Assembly: GCA_030435675.1 (NCBI GenBank) | Contig: CM059625.1 | Location: 18,166,001-18,230,000 of the forward strand | Reading direction: 5' to 3' | Length of the DNA: 64,000 nucleotides | From: Steinernema hermaphroditum | Lineage: Eukaryota; Nematoda; Chromadorea; Rhabditida; Steinernematidae | Shown here: in pieces, positions 9,454 to 21,058 of the stretch | Layout: each line of letters starts with the position of its first letter | Numbering within the stretch: the stretch's first letter is position 1 | The notes under the pieces: model-generated | What the model was told of the DNA's origin: nothing | Seen by the model: only the letters and a program-made list of their open reading frames with translations | The model's database searches: none | Made by a program: the position numbers and the translations under genes

Positions 9454-12400
9454 ACAGATTTTAAAATTATTCCTTATTTTGGCGAACAAGTCTATTACTT
9501 AGGCCTTGTTGTGTTTCACTAAACTCGATTTCGAAAGTGGTGAGCTTTTCATCTATGTTCTTCAACTTGCTAACAATGTTCATTTGTTTTTTAATCGCTG
9601 ACTTCTTGCAACGGGGTATAACTGAACAATTCGGCGCGCTCACCACATCACGATTTTCGTTGCATTACAGATGTCCCTAGCGCGTGCACTTAAAATTTAG
9701 TTTTGTTTGCTCATCAGTTATGAACCTAGCGCGTGTTTGAAAATCTTAACTTTCTCCCACCGCTCGCCAGATATTGGTGTGTACTTTTCTACGCTCTATT
9801 ATTATTGAAATTGAAGTATACGTGTGCTTATGAAGATTTTGAAATAGCCATGGTGGGAACACAGAATGGTCTTCAGTTCTACAGATCGTCAGTAGGAATT
9901 CCGGACACTATTTGCATTTCTTCTCGGACGCTAGCGAGAATGTAGAAGAAGGGTTGTTTACCTTGTGCTTATACATATTACCGCAAAAAAGAGTAGCTGA
10001 GTAAACATCATTTGAGCTCTTCTCTGCCGAGCGGCTTTCTTCGTTGCAGCGTAGAGAACGGCCGGACACACAACAACGCCCCACCTGAAACAACGAGACG
10101 GTTAACCGCGAGGATCAAGATGTGCGGAGCACTCAAAGAATGAGGATAAGAAGCTCGTCATTTTGAAGCGTACAACGCACATCGCGAAACGCGCAGCACC
10201 ATTTTCTGCTTGTCCAGAAATGGTTTCATAGTGAAGAAAGGTCTCCTCCCTTCTCGGGCGGCCATTCGGTCCGGATACTATCAATGGTACAGTGAGTCAT
10301 CAGTTATTTGACATTAATAATCAGAAGGAATTAGGAAATTATAAGTGACCTTTATTTCAAAAATAATTTCATTGTAATTTGCTGAGCACGAAATACTCGC
10401 CCAGATCTGAGTTTAGAAAGTTCATTACTAACGTGTTGGTTGCTACAATAAAACGTAAAATGTCGCATTTGATCGTTCACAATTCCGTTCACAATTCCAA
10501 ATAAGGCCAGATTTCTCCCGAGTGTTCTGAGAACAGCTTTAGCTAGGCAAGTCTATCACTGCGATCAAGAGTGTAGCTCCGATTTCAGAAAAGCAAAGAC
10601 AGATAAAATATGACGCAAGCCACTCGATTTTGCATGTTTGTTTGAGTTTCGTTCAATTAAAGGGAGCTACAGGAAATTGCCCACGACGTAATCCGATATC
10701 GTCTGAACGTTGGCATGAAAGAAGAACGCAAGAATGAAAAATTATATACTGAATACCAATGCACCCATTAGTACATATGATATTAAGCATATGATATTAT
10801 GATATTATTAAGAACACTTAAGCGATTTAGCCATTGTACAAAAGCGCCATCCGAGTCTCCGCCAGATGCGCACACAATGCAAACGAGTAATGGAATAACA
10901 CAACCTGGCCCGAAATAGTGTTTGCGCGAACCATGTATTTTGCTTTTAGCGGAGCCGACGCGTCCGCGCGTGGCAGCCAACCAATGCGAACCGTGAGAGG
11001 GCAAAGGTGACCGGCGTGGTTCAGCAAACGGTTGCAGCATGGCGAAGTTACCGCGTCCTTAGCGACTGCCTCCGCTTCTGATGCTGTGAAAGCCATCGTG
11101 CACGGCTGCTGATCGCACTTCCGATTCAACTGAGTGTGACAGTACTCACTCAGTGAGTTCCCATAAACAATGGCGCTATCCAAACAGCTAAGCCAACCTC
11201 ACATAGCTAGCTGCTGCAGTCGTTCACCTCGCTCATCGCCGAGAATGAACACACAATCGAAGGTTGCGAACTGCCGGGGACAGCTTCGTCTTCAGCTACC
11301 TGACGCCAATTCCCCTAAGTAATCGTCCCTTTATTATTTGATTGGAGGAAGCTGTGCGGCTAGTGGCAGCTGCACAACGAGTGTACCACAATTGTACGGA
11401 ATTCGTATCGAAACACTCCAAAACATCTACATACTATTTGGTGAAAAAAAAGAAAACCGAAATTGTTGTAAACCAAAATACCAATCGATATTATGCGTTA
11501 GAACTTGTCTTCGACCAATGCACCACAAATTTCGTCCACGACGAATTCTCTTACATAGTGGTTGGGCGTAAAAGTTGCGAATCATAGCCAGTTATGATAA
11601 TCGTCCGACTATTCTAAATCCACTATAACATTTGAGCAAATAATAACCTAAAAAAGTGTTCAGTAGGAACATCATAAAAAAATTAGCTGTACGTTTTTGG
11701 AAAAACTTTACATTCAAATCTATTTGAGTCTTGCAGATATATACAATACGGTAGGCGTAATAAAACTTGAATTGATCACCTAAAAGCCACATCCCTCAGA
11801 CAATAAAGTCTTTTCGACAGTGAGCAGGTCGTGCCTGATCATTCTAGTACTACACAAAGCCGATCATGACGATAGTAATTACATAATGAACGGTAAAGCG
11901 GGGATGACGCAGTGTAAAAGGTCCGCCCCATTGAGCACCCAGTGCAACGCCCCTACTTCTAGAAGCGCTCTCTGAAGCTGTCGTCCACAGCAGCTAACTG
12001 AAAGAGCTTGAACAAATAAAGACGCGCTTTTTTCCGCCACTGCTCCCACAGTATACTATTTCTTGCGCGCGCAGCTGGAGCACCTCGACGCTGAAAGCGC
12101 CACTGTGAGTTTGTTTAGCTAGTCTCCAGCTTCATCGCCTGCGCGACAAGCGACGGTGAGACGCGTCAGCATCGCCGTCCTCACAGTAGTCATTTCTAAA
12201 GCGCAAGAAGAAGGTGAAGCTGCTTACAGGGGCGATGATCGGGCTGATCGCCGATAGCGAGAGAAAAGTCAATCTTTTTTTTTTCTTCCCATTACTGTCC
12301 AAACAATATAATGATGGTAGAGAAAGCATCAATGAGCTTCGCAATTGAGAGAATTCATTAACAGGAATTGCAACGCGTCAGTCCTAATTTGCTGAAACCC

Positions 12401-12894
12401 AGATTGGTCCCAATAGCAAAGACTTGGAGTTGCAATCGGAAAAGGCAAAAAAACATGTTGACAAAGACTAGACGACGTAGTGGCTTTCTTAAAGTAGGCA
12501 TAACTGCGTTGAAAACTGATTTTGGATGAATCAGTTTATATCGCTAATGTGAGGATCGGAATGTTCGAGGAGCAATTGTGAAAATATGAAGTACATGGTT
12601 TGCAGTGGTTCATTTATAAAATACAGAAGCCCACATAATTAGTAATCAGTTTTAATACAACAGTTATTAAGTGAAAAAACACGTGTTCCACCGACAAGAT
12701 TCGATCGTCTGTGTATAGGAAGCGATTGCATAGCGAGACACTGCAGCAGTTGATTGCCTGTGCAACGCGTAGCCCACATCTGCGCTGTACTTCTTCAAAT
12801 GTGGCGTATCTGTGTAAAGGGTGCACTTTACCTTTCATGGTGATGCTGAAAGTGCATCACACGACGGGAATGCAGTTCTCTAAAAGTACAAAAT

Positions 12895-12975
12895 AAGGCT
12901 CTGGGCCGAATACGGCGTCGGCGTTTGAGAATGTAGCGTCGAATGGATAATGTGGCGTCGGTATAGTATCATATC
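12895..12975 (+). repeat. GGCGTCGG-type repeat fragment, copy 1
   Basis: It shares the arrangement ctctgggc(c/t)gaat(a/g)cggcgt ... ggataa(t/c)gtggc ... gtggcgtcgg with 23425-23503, where the MULE inserted. I recognise no protein or RNA in it. Confidence 0.4.
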
Positions 12976-13294
12976 GAAACGCAGAATATGTCCGATAATG
13001 CATCAGCACAATGCATTGCACATACGCCAACGTATGTTAATTATCTTGGGTGGTAAAAGGTAAATTGTGCAAGTGTGCAAAACAATAACTCCGAAGTGAG
13101 CGCTGGATTTTAAACGCCGTAGGAAACAGTGGAAGAAGCCTTGACATGAGTGATTTGATCGGAATGTCTCAATACTCAATAAAGGGAAATTGCGTCTGCT
13201 CTATACCTGCTCTATGCTGCTCTATCTCCACAAGAATTGTATTACGGTTTAACATATCAAAAGCTTATGCGAATCAACTGTGCACAAGAGTCAC

Positions 13295-13392
13295 ATTGTC
13301 ACAACGTAGTCGCCGGTCTTCGTCTGGCTTCGGCAGCACGGCATCACAATAGATTCCATCAGTGTGTGCGGGCATCAGTGAGGCGATTTCTT
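13295..13392 (+). repeat. Fragment of dispersed repeat R2
   Basis: It aligns by eye with 55632-55735 (cattgtcac..cgtagtcg.cggtctt...catcagtgtg.gc.ggcatcag). A short piece ending aggcgatttctta recurs at about 13465-13487. Confidence 0.55.
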
Positions 13393-14479
13393 ATAGCTAT
13401 GCTGTGTCTAAATTTTAGGGTATTCAAACGCAATTTTCAGGAGGCAAAAAACACCAGTTGCCGGTGAATCAGTGAGGCGATTTCTTAAAGGGTGCATTGA
13501 AAAAAGAAAAGCGATGGTCCGCATACGACCATCTTCGGCAGAGGGAAATGGTAAAAACTGTCGTTGCAGAAAGTTTTTAGATAACTACAAACTTATTACC
13601 TGCGAAGCGTACACTCAGAAAACACAACATTCCAGATCGAGGCCGAGACTCGGCGAAAGACCGAGTAGTACCCATCACTGGCTACACAAGATAAGAAAGG
13701 TGCAATATAAGGCTAAGTGCATGAGAAATGAGCATAGCTTGTAACCTCATAGCTGGAATATTTTTTCGGAGGGATATTTATATCGGGATATTCTTCGCGC
13801 AGAGAAACTAACAGTTAGAGAGTTTTGATCCTTATGGTACCGACGTGCAGCTGCAACACTCCAGCTTGCGAATACGTTGCGCTTAATTACAGGTTCGCGA
13901 CTCTCAGTAATGAAAGGATCCATTAGATGCTTGTTGTAAATGAACAGTAAACCTTCTCTCGTACCTGTAAATCACTCGTTCCAAAAATGCACCTGTTTAT
14001 ATACAACACCACTATATAATCAATGATGGGACTCACCAATATCGAAAATAAAGCTTCACCACTTTCCGATGTTATCGAAGTGCAGTCGCAAGCCGCTAGA
14101 CACATGTTTATTGATGCAAACATCTGGTTGCGAAAAGCTAGTTATGAAAATTCCACAGATAATGTTTTAATGGCGTTTCCGTTTTTATCACATTCACAGT
14201 CAGCTGTTTCTTTGTTGCGTTATTAATTCTCTATTTAATTCTCTACCGCGATCATTTGCTGTGGACTTCTCAACGAGCATCTCGAAAATTTCGAAGGTAT
14301 TTGTAACCTCACAACCCAAATCACCGACACATCACCACCGAAGAACTATTGGATTGGCACATTGAAAATGGGACACTTTCGTAATGATTATCTGATAACG
14401 TAAAACACATTTATTTCACTTAAGGTTTCCATGATTGGCACACGATACGATCGGCCCACGTTATGCTCACACCCGTATT

Positions 14480-14900
14480 CCTCATCCGTAGAATACGCGA
14501 CGTTTAGAGACAAAAAGTGTTTTGGGGCTAATTTTCGACCTGTTTGTCTTATTCTGAGTGGATTCCTCTGATGTTGTCAGTTTTGGATAAACACAGGTGA
14601 GGGTTAAATAGCCCAAAGAGAATGTTATATAAATATGCACACAGCAATCTTTCAGCTCAAAATGGAGAGCCATTGTGGAGGTCAAATTGGTACGGTACGG
14701 TCTCAGGCAATCATACTTTTTGGGAATCCAACGGTCAGTCAGTTTCAACATTTGGCCATATTTCCACAAAGTAGAGATAACTTCATGGAGTCACTATGTG
14801 GGCATGGTAGCTACCTGCTGCATGTCTCCGTCGCCTGTTATACATATAACTTAACTATCTGGAACCATTGATGGTAACAAAACATGTTGATCCGAAAAGT
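14480..14900 (+). repeat. Dispersed repeat R4, copy 1
   Basis: It shares ordered blocks with 56690-57040 in the same orientation: TCTTTCAGCTCAAAA / TCTCTCAGCTCAAAA, ATTGTGGAGGTCAA, CAACATTTGGC and CTATGTGG(G/A)CATGGTAGCTA. The copies are diverged and have no inverted termini or coding frame that I can see. Confidence 0.55.
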
Positions 14901-15006
14901 TTGAAGTTTGCTTACATTTTGATATATGATTTACTGCAGCACATATAAGTGTAGAATTGGTACAACGTTGTATATTTACTGTATGCCAGTTAAACACCTC
15001 AATAAG

Positions 15007-18000
15007 TTACACAAGAGGTAGGGCGTAACGTATATATGGAATTTCGACGCTGTCAAATTCTCCATCCATCGTAGCTTCGAAAACCAATCCGCGAGTGTGG
15101 CTAGGAATCGGCTTTTTCGTCACCAGCTCAACGACTTCTCGCAAGCTTAACGACTTCAATGAGCAAGCTGCGAACACGTAGAACGAACCTCATGTTCAGA
15201 CGAGCCTCAATTTTTGCAGCTGGCATAAAATAGGCATAGATCAGACTGACACCTGAAGAGAGCATGCTGATCTTCATTCTAGACTTATCCTCGATCCATT
15301 TGATAAAGCCTCGCAGAGTCATATTGCCTCCAACATCCAAACGATCCCACAGGGTAAATTTTACATCATTATACTGAAGAGGTATTGCACGTGATATTTC
15401 AGCACGTAAACAGCTCACCGCCTTTTCGGGTGCTCCAACTGGCTCACTCATTCCGAAGAATGGCAGTGCAAGGTTTATAAAACCATTCCTAAACCTTGAA
15501 ATGGGAACGGTCGGTAATTTTCCATCGATATCAATCATCTTATACAGTTCAACACTGATCAATCCGGCAACAGTAGCCGTGGTTGTTGCTAAGGCCGGAA
15601 TAATACGCCCGGCAATTTGTTTTGTCTACAAGTTATTATTATGTTTTTTTATTAGTATTCACCCACCTTCATAGTATCTGCTGGTTCGATGTCATAATTT
15701 TCCGCACGCAGATTTGAAGCGGCAGTAACAAATTCCATATGATGATTTGTGTCGTCGTCCTTTTCAAAGTCAATCTGCTTCAATGGTTTAAAGCTTGCGA
15801 TCGGCATCTTTGCGAGCTTTATTAAGAGGCCATCAAGAACCTGGTCTGCATCATCTATAACAGAACCAGCAGCGATGTACGAGACCATCTATATTCATCT
15901 ACCCCCGACATTTTCGGCTGCATCTTTTGCTTCTGCCTCTGTGACAGCAATCTTCACTCCTGTAGCAGGCTTGAAAACGGGCAATGTTATAGTATGGAGC
16001 ACTTTCATGACCTCCTTCTTGTCAATGACTGGTTCAATTCCGTATTTTTCAGCGTGAAGTAGTGATGCTGAGTAGGCGAACTGGAAATGTTCCGGTTTAG
16101 AACAGTCGAAGTTTAATACATGGGGGCAGCGCTTAGCCCCTGACCAGAACTTGACTCCTTGACTAGTGATTTGATCGGCAGGAAAGGTGAAAAGCAGTTG
16201 GGCAATCGTGTTGTGATAATATTCTTCAAACAGTAGCCGGGCCCATTTTATACAATCTTCAGCGTTGTTTGGTCGGTCGTCAATGAGAGCTTTCGTAACT
16301 TCTGTGAGCATTTCGACCTAAAATGAGATGTATTTTAGCATTGTTCATGCGCTTGACGACTGTCAAGACAAACCAGGATGACTATCAAGACAAAACACTT
16401 AATTTCGAACAATATGTATGCATGTTTTACCTGTTGGCCTATGGCCACTGTCTTTAGCCTGTCGTGGAAACCGCGCTGGTCCGAGAGAAAAGAATTAGCT
16501 ATTTCAACCGGGTTCGTAAAGAGTCCTTCGAATCTATCCCGAGCCCATTGAATTGTGTGATGAATTTGATGAGGAAAGTTCTTCAGCGTGCACATCGGGA
16601 TTTCCGTCTCCGGAGGGTCGCTCGACGATCTAGAGTTCTAAGACGTGCAGCGATAAGGTTAGCGCCTCACGTTACCCATAGGACTCTGTCAGATATGGAT
16701 AGATAACTTGAGTGTTGCCCTTAGTTCCTTGTGTTCCTGATTCCAATAACGGCAGTCTGTAGTAGACGCACCGTCGATCAACATATCTCCCTAAATAAAT
16801 TTTATACCCTTGTGCTGATCCAGCATCTTACGAGCATCGATGTTGTCTAAAGCGTTTGCAACGCCATTTAGTTCTCCAAAGAAATAATCGTCGAAAATCT
16901 GCTCCGTTTCCGAGCTGACTCTTTCCGATAAAGCGATTATGTTCAGATCAGGGTTGAAGCATCGGGCAGCCCGAGCAGCGCAGTCAGATTTTTTCTTTCC
17001 AACATCATGGCGTCGAAATAAGAACTGTCGATTGAGATTGCTGATTTCGATTTGGTCCATATCCGTAATTTTGATTACACCTAATCTACTAGGATCGCAT
17101 GCGACGCCCATCATGGAAAAGTTCTTCAGCAGCTCACATCCAATAGCACCTGCACCGACGATGAACCACTTTTGTCTCATTATCTCCTCTTGATAATTCC
17201 AACCAAAAACAGCAACCTGTCCGTCATATCGAGAATCACGCTGAAATATCAATGCGGTTGCATATGTTAATACGATATAATTATGATCACCGTGATCACC
17301 ATTCAAGTGCAGGCAAAACATACCGGTCCGCAATCCTCTTCTGTTAAATATTCCGCGTCGTATCCAGTACCAGGAGCAGGAAGAGCATCGAGATGGTCAA
17401 TGTACATGAATTGCTTAAGCGGTGTCATGTGGTGAGTGATCAACTTCATAGCTTCTTGAGAAGCGATCCCTCCAACAACTGAGCATGTTGTAACCAGATT
17501 GCCCTTGGCTTGAAAACAAAAGTTCCGGACAAGGTATTCGGGGTATTCAACTTCCTCCGCATCAATGAGTTCTTCGAAGAACAACGAAAAGTCATTCTCA
17601 TTGCGCGGAAGAGGTGTGCGCTTATGCTTAAAATGTTCACTCCTTTAATTAGTCAGTTAATTCTGATGGCCACTCACTTTCTCTTCAAATGTGTAAAGCG
17701 CTTGCCACAAATAGTGCAAACATATACCGTATTCTATTTTTCCATAATCCCATATCACAAGGCTTGGATCTTCCCTTCCAGATTGAAGGTCGACATAGTT
17801 CACTTTAACGGGCACTTTCACTTGTTTTCCTCTTCCACCACCGATGTGATTGGTAAAAGTTTTCAGAGCATTTCCCACGTTGAAGACGTCCGGTTCTATA
17901 ATCGGAGTGTGTTGCTCAATGCCCCTTTACTCACTTGTCACAGTAACCCGCAAAGGAGGGCAGTTGTTGAGCTCTGTCATTCCCTTCAGTTCCGCAAAAC

Positions 18001-18821
18001 TAACATAGTCACCGTCTTCCAGATTGTGAGGTACATTGTCTAAAGTTGTCACATCTCCCGTATCTTTGTCTATGTAGTCAATAAGAAACTGAAACAAATT
18101 GGTTCCTGCATATTAATCATTGTAGAACATGTACCTCATGACACTGCTCCCCGTTTTTGTCATCAATTTGAAAATCCTTTCCAGCATCGAGCGCAATATA
18201 CGAGAAAAGCCCACGTGCATCGGCTACCAGCAAATATCGCCCTTTGTTGCGAGTCCACACATTCACGATATCTTGTTGCTTTATGTCGGCATCGGTTAAA
18301 ATGACAAGCTGAAAGTGGTTTTTGGAACAACAATATTTCTATAAATGGTTGACTAACATCGAAGTGCGAAATCATCTCTTCTGAAAGTTGTTCGGTTGAA
18401 GCAGACACCTGCACACTGTCGTTCAACTCTGATAGCCGACAAAGGCAGCTTTGCGCACGGTTACGCCCGATGTCGTTCTCGTCAAGGTAGTACTGCGAAG
18501 AAAGATCGTACCAGGAAGTTTCCTTAGTGTCGTGTATGGTAACATGACGCACCCCTCCCAAAACAAGGTTTTTCGCTATTTCTACACCTACACCGCCAAG
18601 TCCAGAAATCAGAACCGCTGATTTTCGCAAATGCATCATTGCCGACTCCCCAAGGGCGTATCTAATTACGGCGGCATAGATACTGATTAAGGTGGATGTA
18701 CTTACATTTGACGCGAGTACAAGTTCTTATCAAGCATGTCACCACCGCCATCCTGATCGCGCTTGCTGTCATGACTTTGGTGGCTACTGTTTGAACTTTT
18801 CGGAGTACTGTTTGTAGTCAT
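15007..18821 (-). CDS. uba-1: Ubiquitin-activating enzyme E1 (UBA1)
   Basis: E1 activates ubiquitin with ATP, forms a thioester on its catalytic Cys and charges E2 enzymes in cytosol and nucleus. Reading the minus strand, exon 1 (18821-18706) ends YSRQ and splices into YALGESAM. The first Rossmann half has [13 protein letters not shown]. The second, active adenylation half has [14 protein letters not shown] and [17 protein letters not shown]. The catalytic Cys lies in [10 protein letters not shown] (codon 16590-16592). The C-terminal ubiquitin-fold domain includes [11 protein letters not shown] and the family's [18 protein letters not shown], ending YIRYALPLV at 15007. Several introns are tiny: 43 nt near 15150-15192 and about 42 nt near 16794-16835. 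All expected E1 blocks are present, so the gene looks intact. Other internal exon borders were not all resolved. Confidence 0.95.
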
Positions 18822-18842
18822 GTTTGCGGAAGCTGGACGTTT

Positions 18843-18852
18843 CTGAAAAAGA
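18843..18852 (-). promoter_or_regulatory. Probable trans-splice acceptor of uba-1
   Basis: On the minus strand, ctttttcag ends 22 nt before the ATG at 18821 (exon base 18842). This acceptor position supports the chosen start, although a normal 5' UTR intron would look the same. Confidence 0.5.
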
Positions 18853-20752
18853 TCTTTACCAACAATAACGAACATCAAAGGAACAAATCCGCATGCATTT
18901 GGTCGTAAAATGAAAGTAGACGAACAGACCTTCAGAGACCGAAGCTGTCTCTTGAACATACGATACATTGACTCGATAGCATCACATTTTCAATTCCAAG
19001 CACGTCATAGGCGAACAGGGAGGTTAAATTTTTTCACCGCCCGCGTTGCCAAGACAACCCTACGCGCTGGGCTCGAACAAGAGGGTGAAACCGCAGAAGT
19101 GAGGAAAGTGGGTAATTCAAAAATCTAACTACAATCTCGCTGCGTTCTAAAACTTTACCGTATTCATATGACTGCTTGTCTTCATCGGTACATGAAATTT
19201 GGCATTTGCACGAGCCTTAGCGTATCTTGTTGGTCGTGCCCGTTTTGCAGCCGGCGGTTGATCGGCTTCTCCTTGAGTCACCCCTTCCGTGTTCTTGGAA
19301 GGAGCCATTACAAGCTTAAGGCTGAAAGGTTTTCTGTTTCACAAAGACGATGCAATGCCGTCCACGAAATAAGGTTTGTTTGCTTTCGATATTTCAATAT
19401 AAAGTTTAGTAACCGGTTGTATATAGTGGTTGAAGAATCGCAAACGGCTTCCGAAGTGCTGATGTGAACAACCGCGATTGCTGTGCGCAGATTAAAATGG
19501 TGCTCAAGAAAGGAATATGTAATAAAATGATGCTTCAAGCATATCCAATACATAAGAAGCAATCTCGGCTTTGCAAAATACGTTTTCAATCAATATATGT
19601 GAACATGTCATAACAACAGTGCTGCGTGCGACCAAAACAGGCGTGCGCACCTCATCACCTTCTTATCGACGACTCTTTCAAAGTACTGAATAAATTTAAC
19701 AATTGAAATAATATCAGTTCTTAGCAACTATTCCCCACTGATGATCAGCCGCCACTGCGGTAAAGCAATAAACATCAGGTGTGTGATGAAGGTGAACGCA
19801 GAATGACAATGTAAAATACTGAGTCATGTCTTCAGTAAAGCCGCATTTCTCTGACCATAAAACCTCAGATACAACAAAAGTATTGGGGCGTACACAGGTC
19901 AGCTGTTTATTTGGAAAGTGCGAATTTCAATGTGATACATTAGTTGGATAGAATGCGTCGTTGTGAGACCTTGAGTGCAAACCCGCGCAGTTTGTTTCGC
20001 TCGCGTTCAGCTTCCTAGATTTTTCAAATGCTGAGAAAGACTTTGAGAAAGGCACATCCCGGAGACGTCTTTCACATATGGTTGACATCAGAGAAGTCCA
20101 TACTTGTCGAATACATCTCTACTTACACTTTTCCAATATTTCTGTTTATTCCAACAATCTGTCCAAATACTTCGTGAACACAACACATTTCCTAAAAACG
20201 TTATCAATATGTAGCAACCGTGACTTCATAACTGCCATTCAACTGCAAATCCCAGATGCATCCTTTGGTCCAGAATTGTAGGACAGAAACGGAAGCACGA
20301 TTGGCCGGCCTCTAATATTGATAAAATATTCAGTTGGTGGAACACGGGCGACTTGAAAAATCCTCTAATTTTGCAATGTTTAGTCATAGCGCATAATTGA
20401 TTGGCGCGTTGTTGAGTACAGTGAACTCTCACCTCTCTGTGAGAAGGAATATGCACCAGGTATCCATCGCTCACAGCTACTGAGCCGACTCCAAGCACAT
20501 AGCGACTCCACGAATTCACTTCTGCTTTACGCACGAGGCCAAATGTTGAAAAAATAAAAAAAAAATTCAAGCTCTTCGTTTTATCTTACCATCACTTGTT
20601 AATAGCCATAAATAACGACATCAGAGGAAATCACTTAGAATAACGTAAAAAGGTCGGACATTACCAAAGCATCTTTATTACTTAACTCCGTGTATTTTCA
20701 GTGCTTCAATCCAGTGAATGCATTTAGTGTGATGTCTCATAATCTCGCTGCA

Positions 20753-20944
20753 TCACATCTCATGTGAGTGGAAAGGTTCAGTACCATTAATTGCATTGTT
20801 AATATCAGCGACGTTGTTGACGTAGCCTGGTGTTGCCATATAGATAGCATTCTCTTTTCGTCGAAGGTTTTTATGTCGCCGCATTACAACCAGCTTGAAT
20901 GAATCTGCTGGTTCAAGTGCATTTTCCGCTCTATTGTTGGTCAC
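20753..20944 (-). CDS. Possible isolated coding exon, unknown
   Basis: A 63-codon frame has protein-like composition: AENALEPADSF, a basic patch MRRHKNLRRKE, then YVNNVADINNAING. A splice-acceptor-like tactag precedes it. Upstream on the same strand lies the FAAH first exon, so it would need a nested or overlapping gene. No family was recognised, and a chance frame is quite possible. Confidence 0.2.
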   Translation of the reverse strand: MTNNRAENALEPADSFKLVVMRRHKNLRRKENAIYMATPGYVNNVADINNAINGTEPFHSHEM

Positions 20945-21058
20945 GCAGTACTAGTATTGATTTTTTGATCGGCCGTGCACTGTTTACGTTCTTCACATAC
21001 TCCATTTCGTGTTTGTGATTGCAGCAGGATAGGTTGTTTGTGACCGTTTTTTGTCGTG

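Larger units (their letters stand above)
9454..15006. other. Intergenic, 5.5 kb, with dispersed repeat fragments
   Basis: No gene could be supported on either strand. It contains a GGCGTCGG-type repeat fragment at 12895-12975 (related copy at 23425-23503), a fragment at 13295-13392 shared with 55632-55735, and a repeat copy at 14480-14900. The part left of 10 kb may hold the promoter or first exon of the membrane-protein gene. Open frames at 10783-11183 and 12132-12344 show no domain. Confidence 0.45.
18822..21058. other. Divergent intergenic region between uba-1 and FAAH
   Basis: The 2.2 kb should hold the promoters of both genes. No domain was recognised in its short frames. One minus-strand frame (20753-20944) is listed separately because its composition looks coding. 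Confidence 0.5.

Noticed and set aside
17510..18043. 177-codon plus-strand frame
   Set aside because: Antisense of the uba-1 exons; no independent motif.
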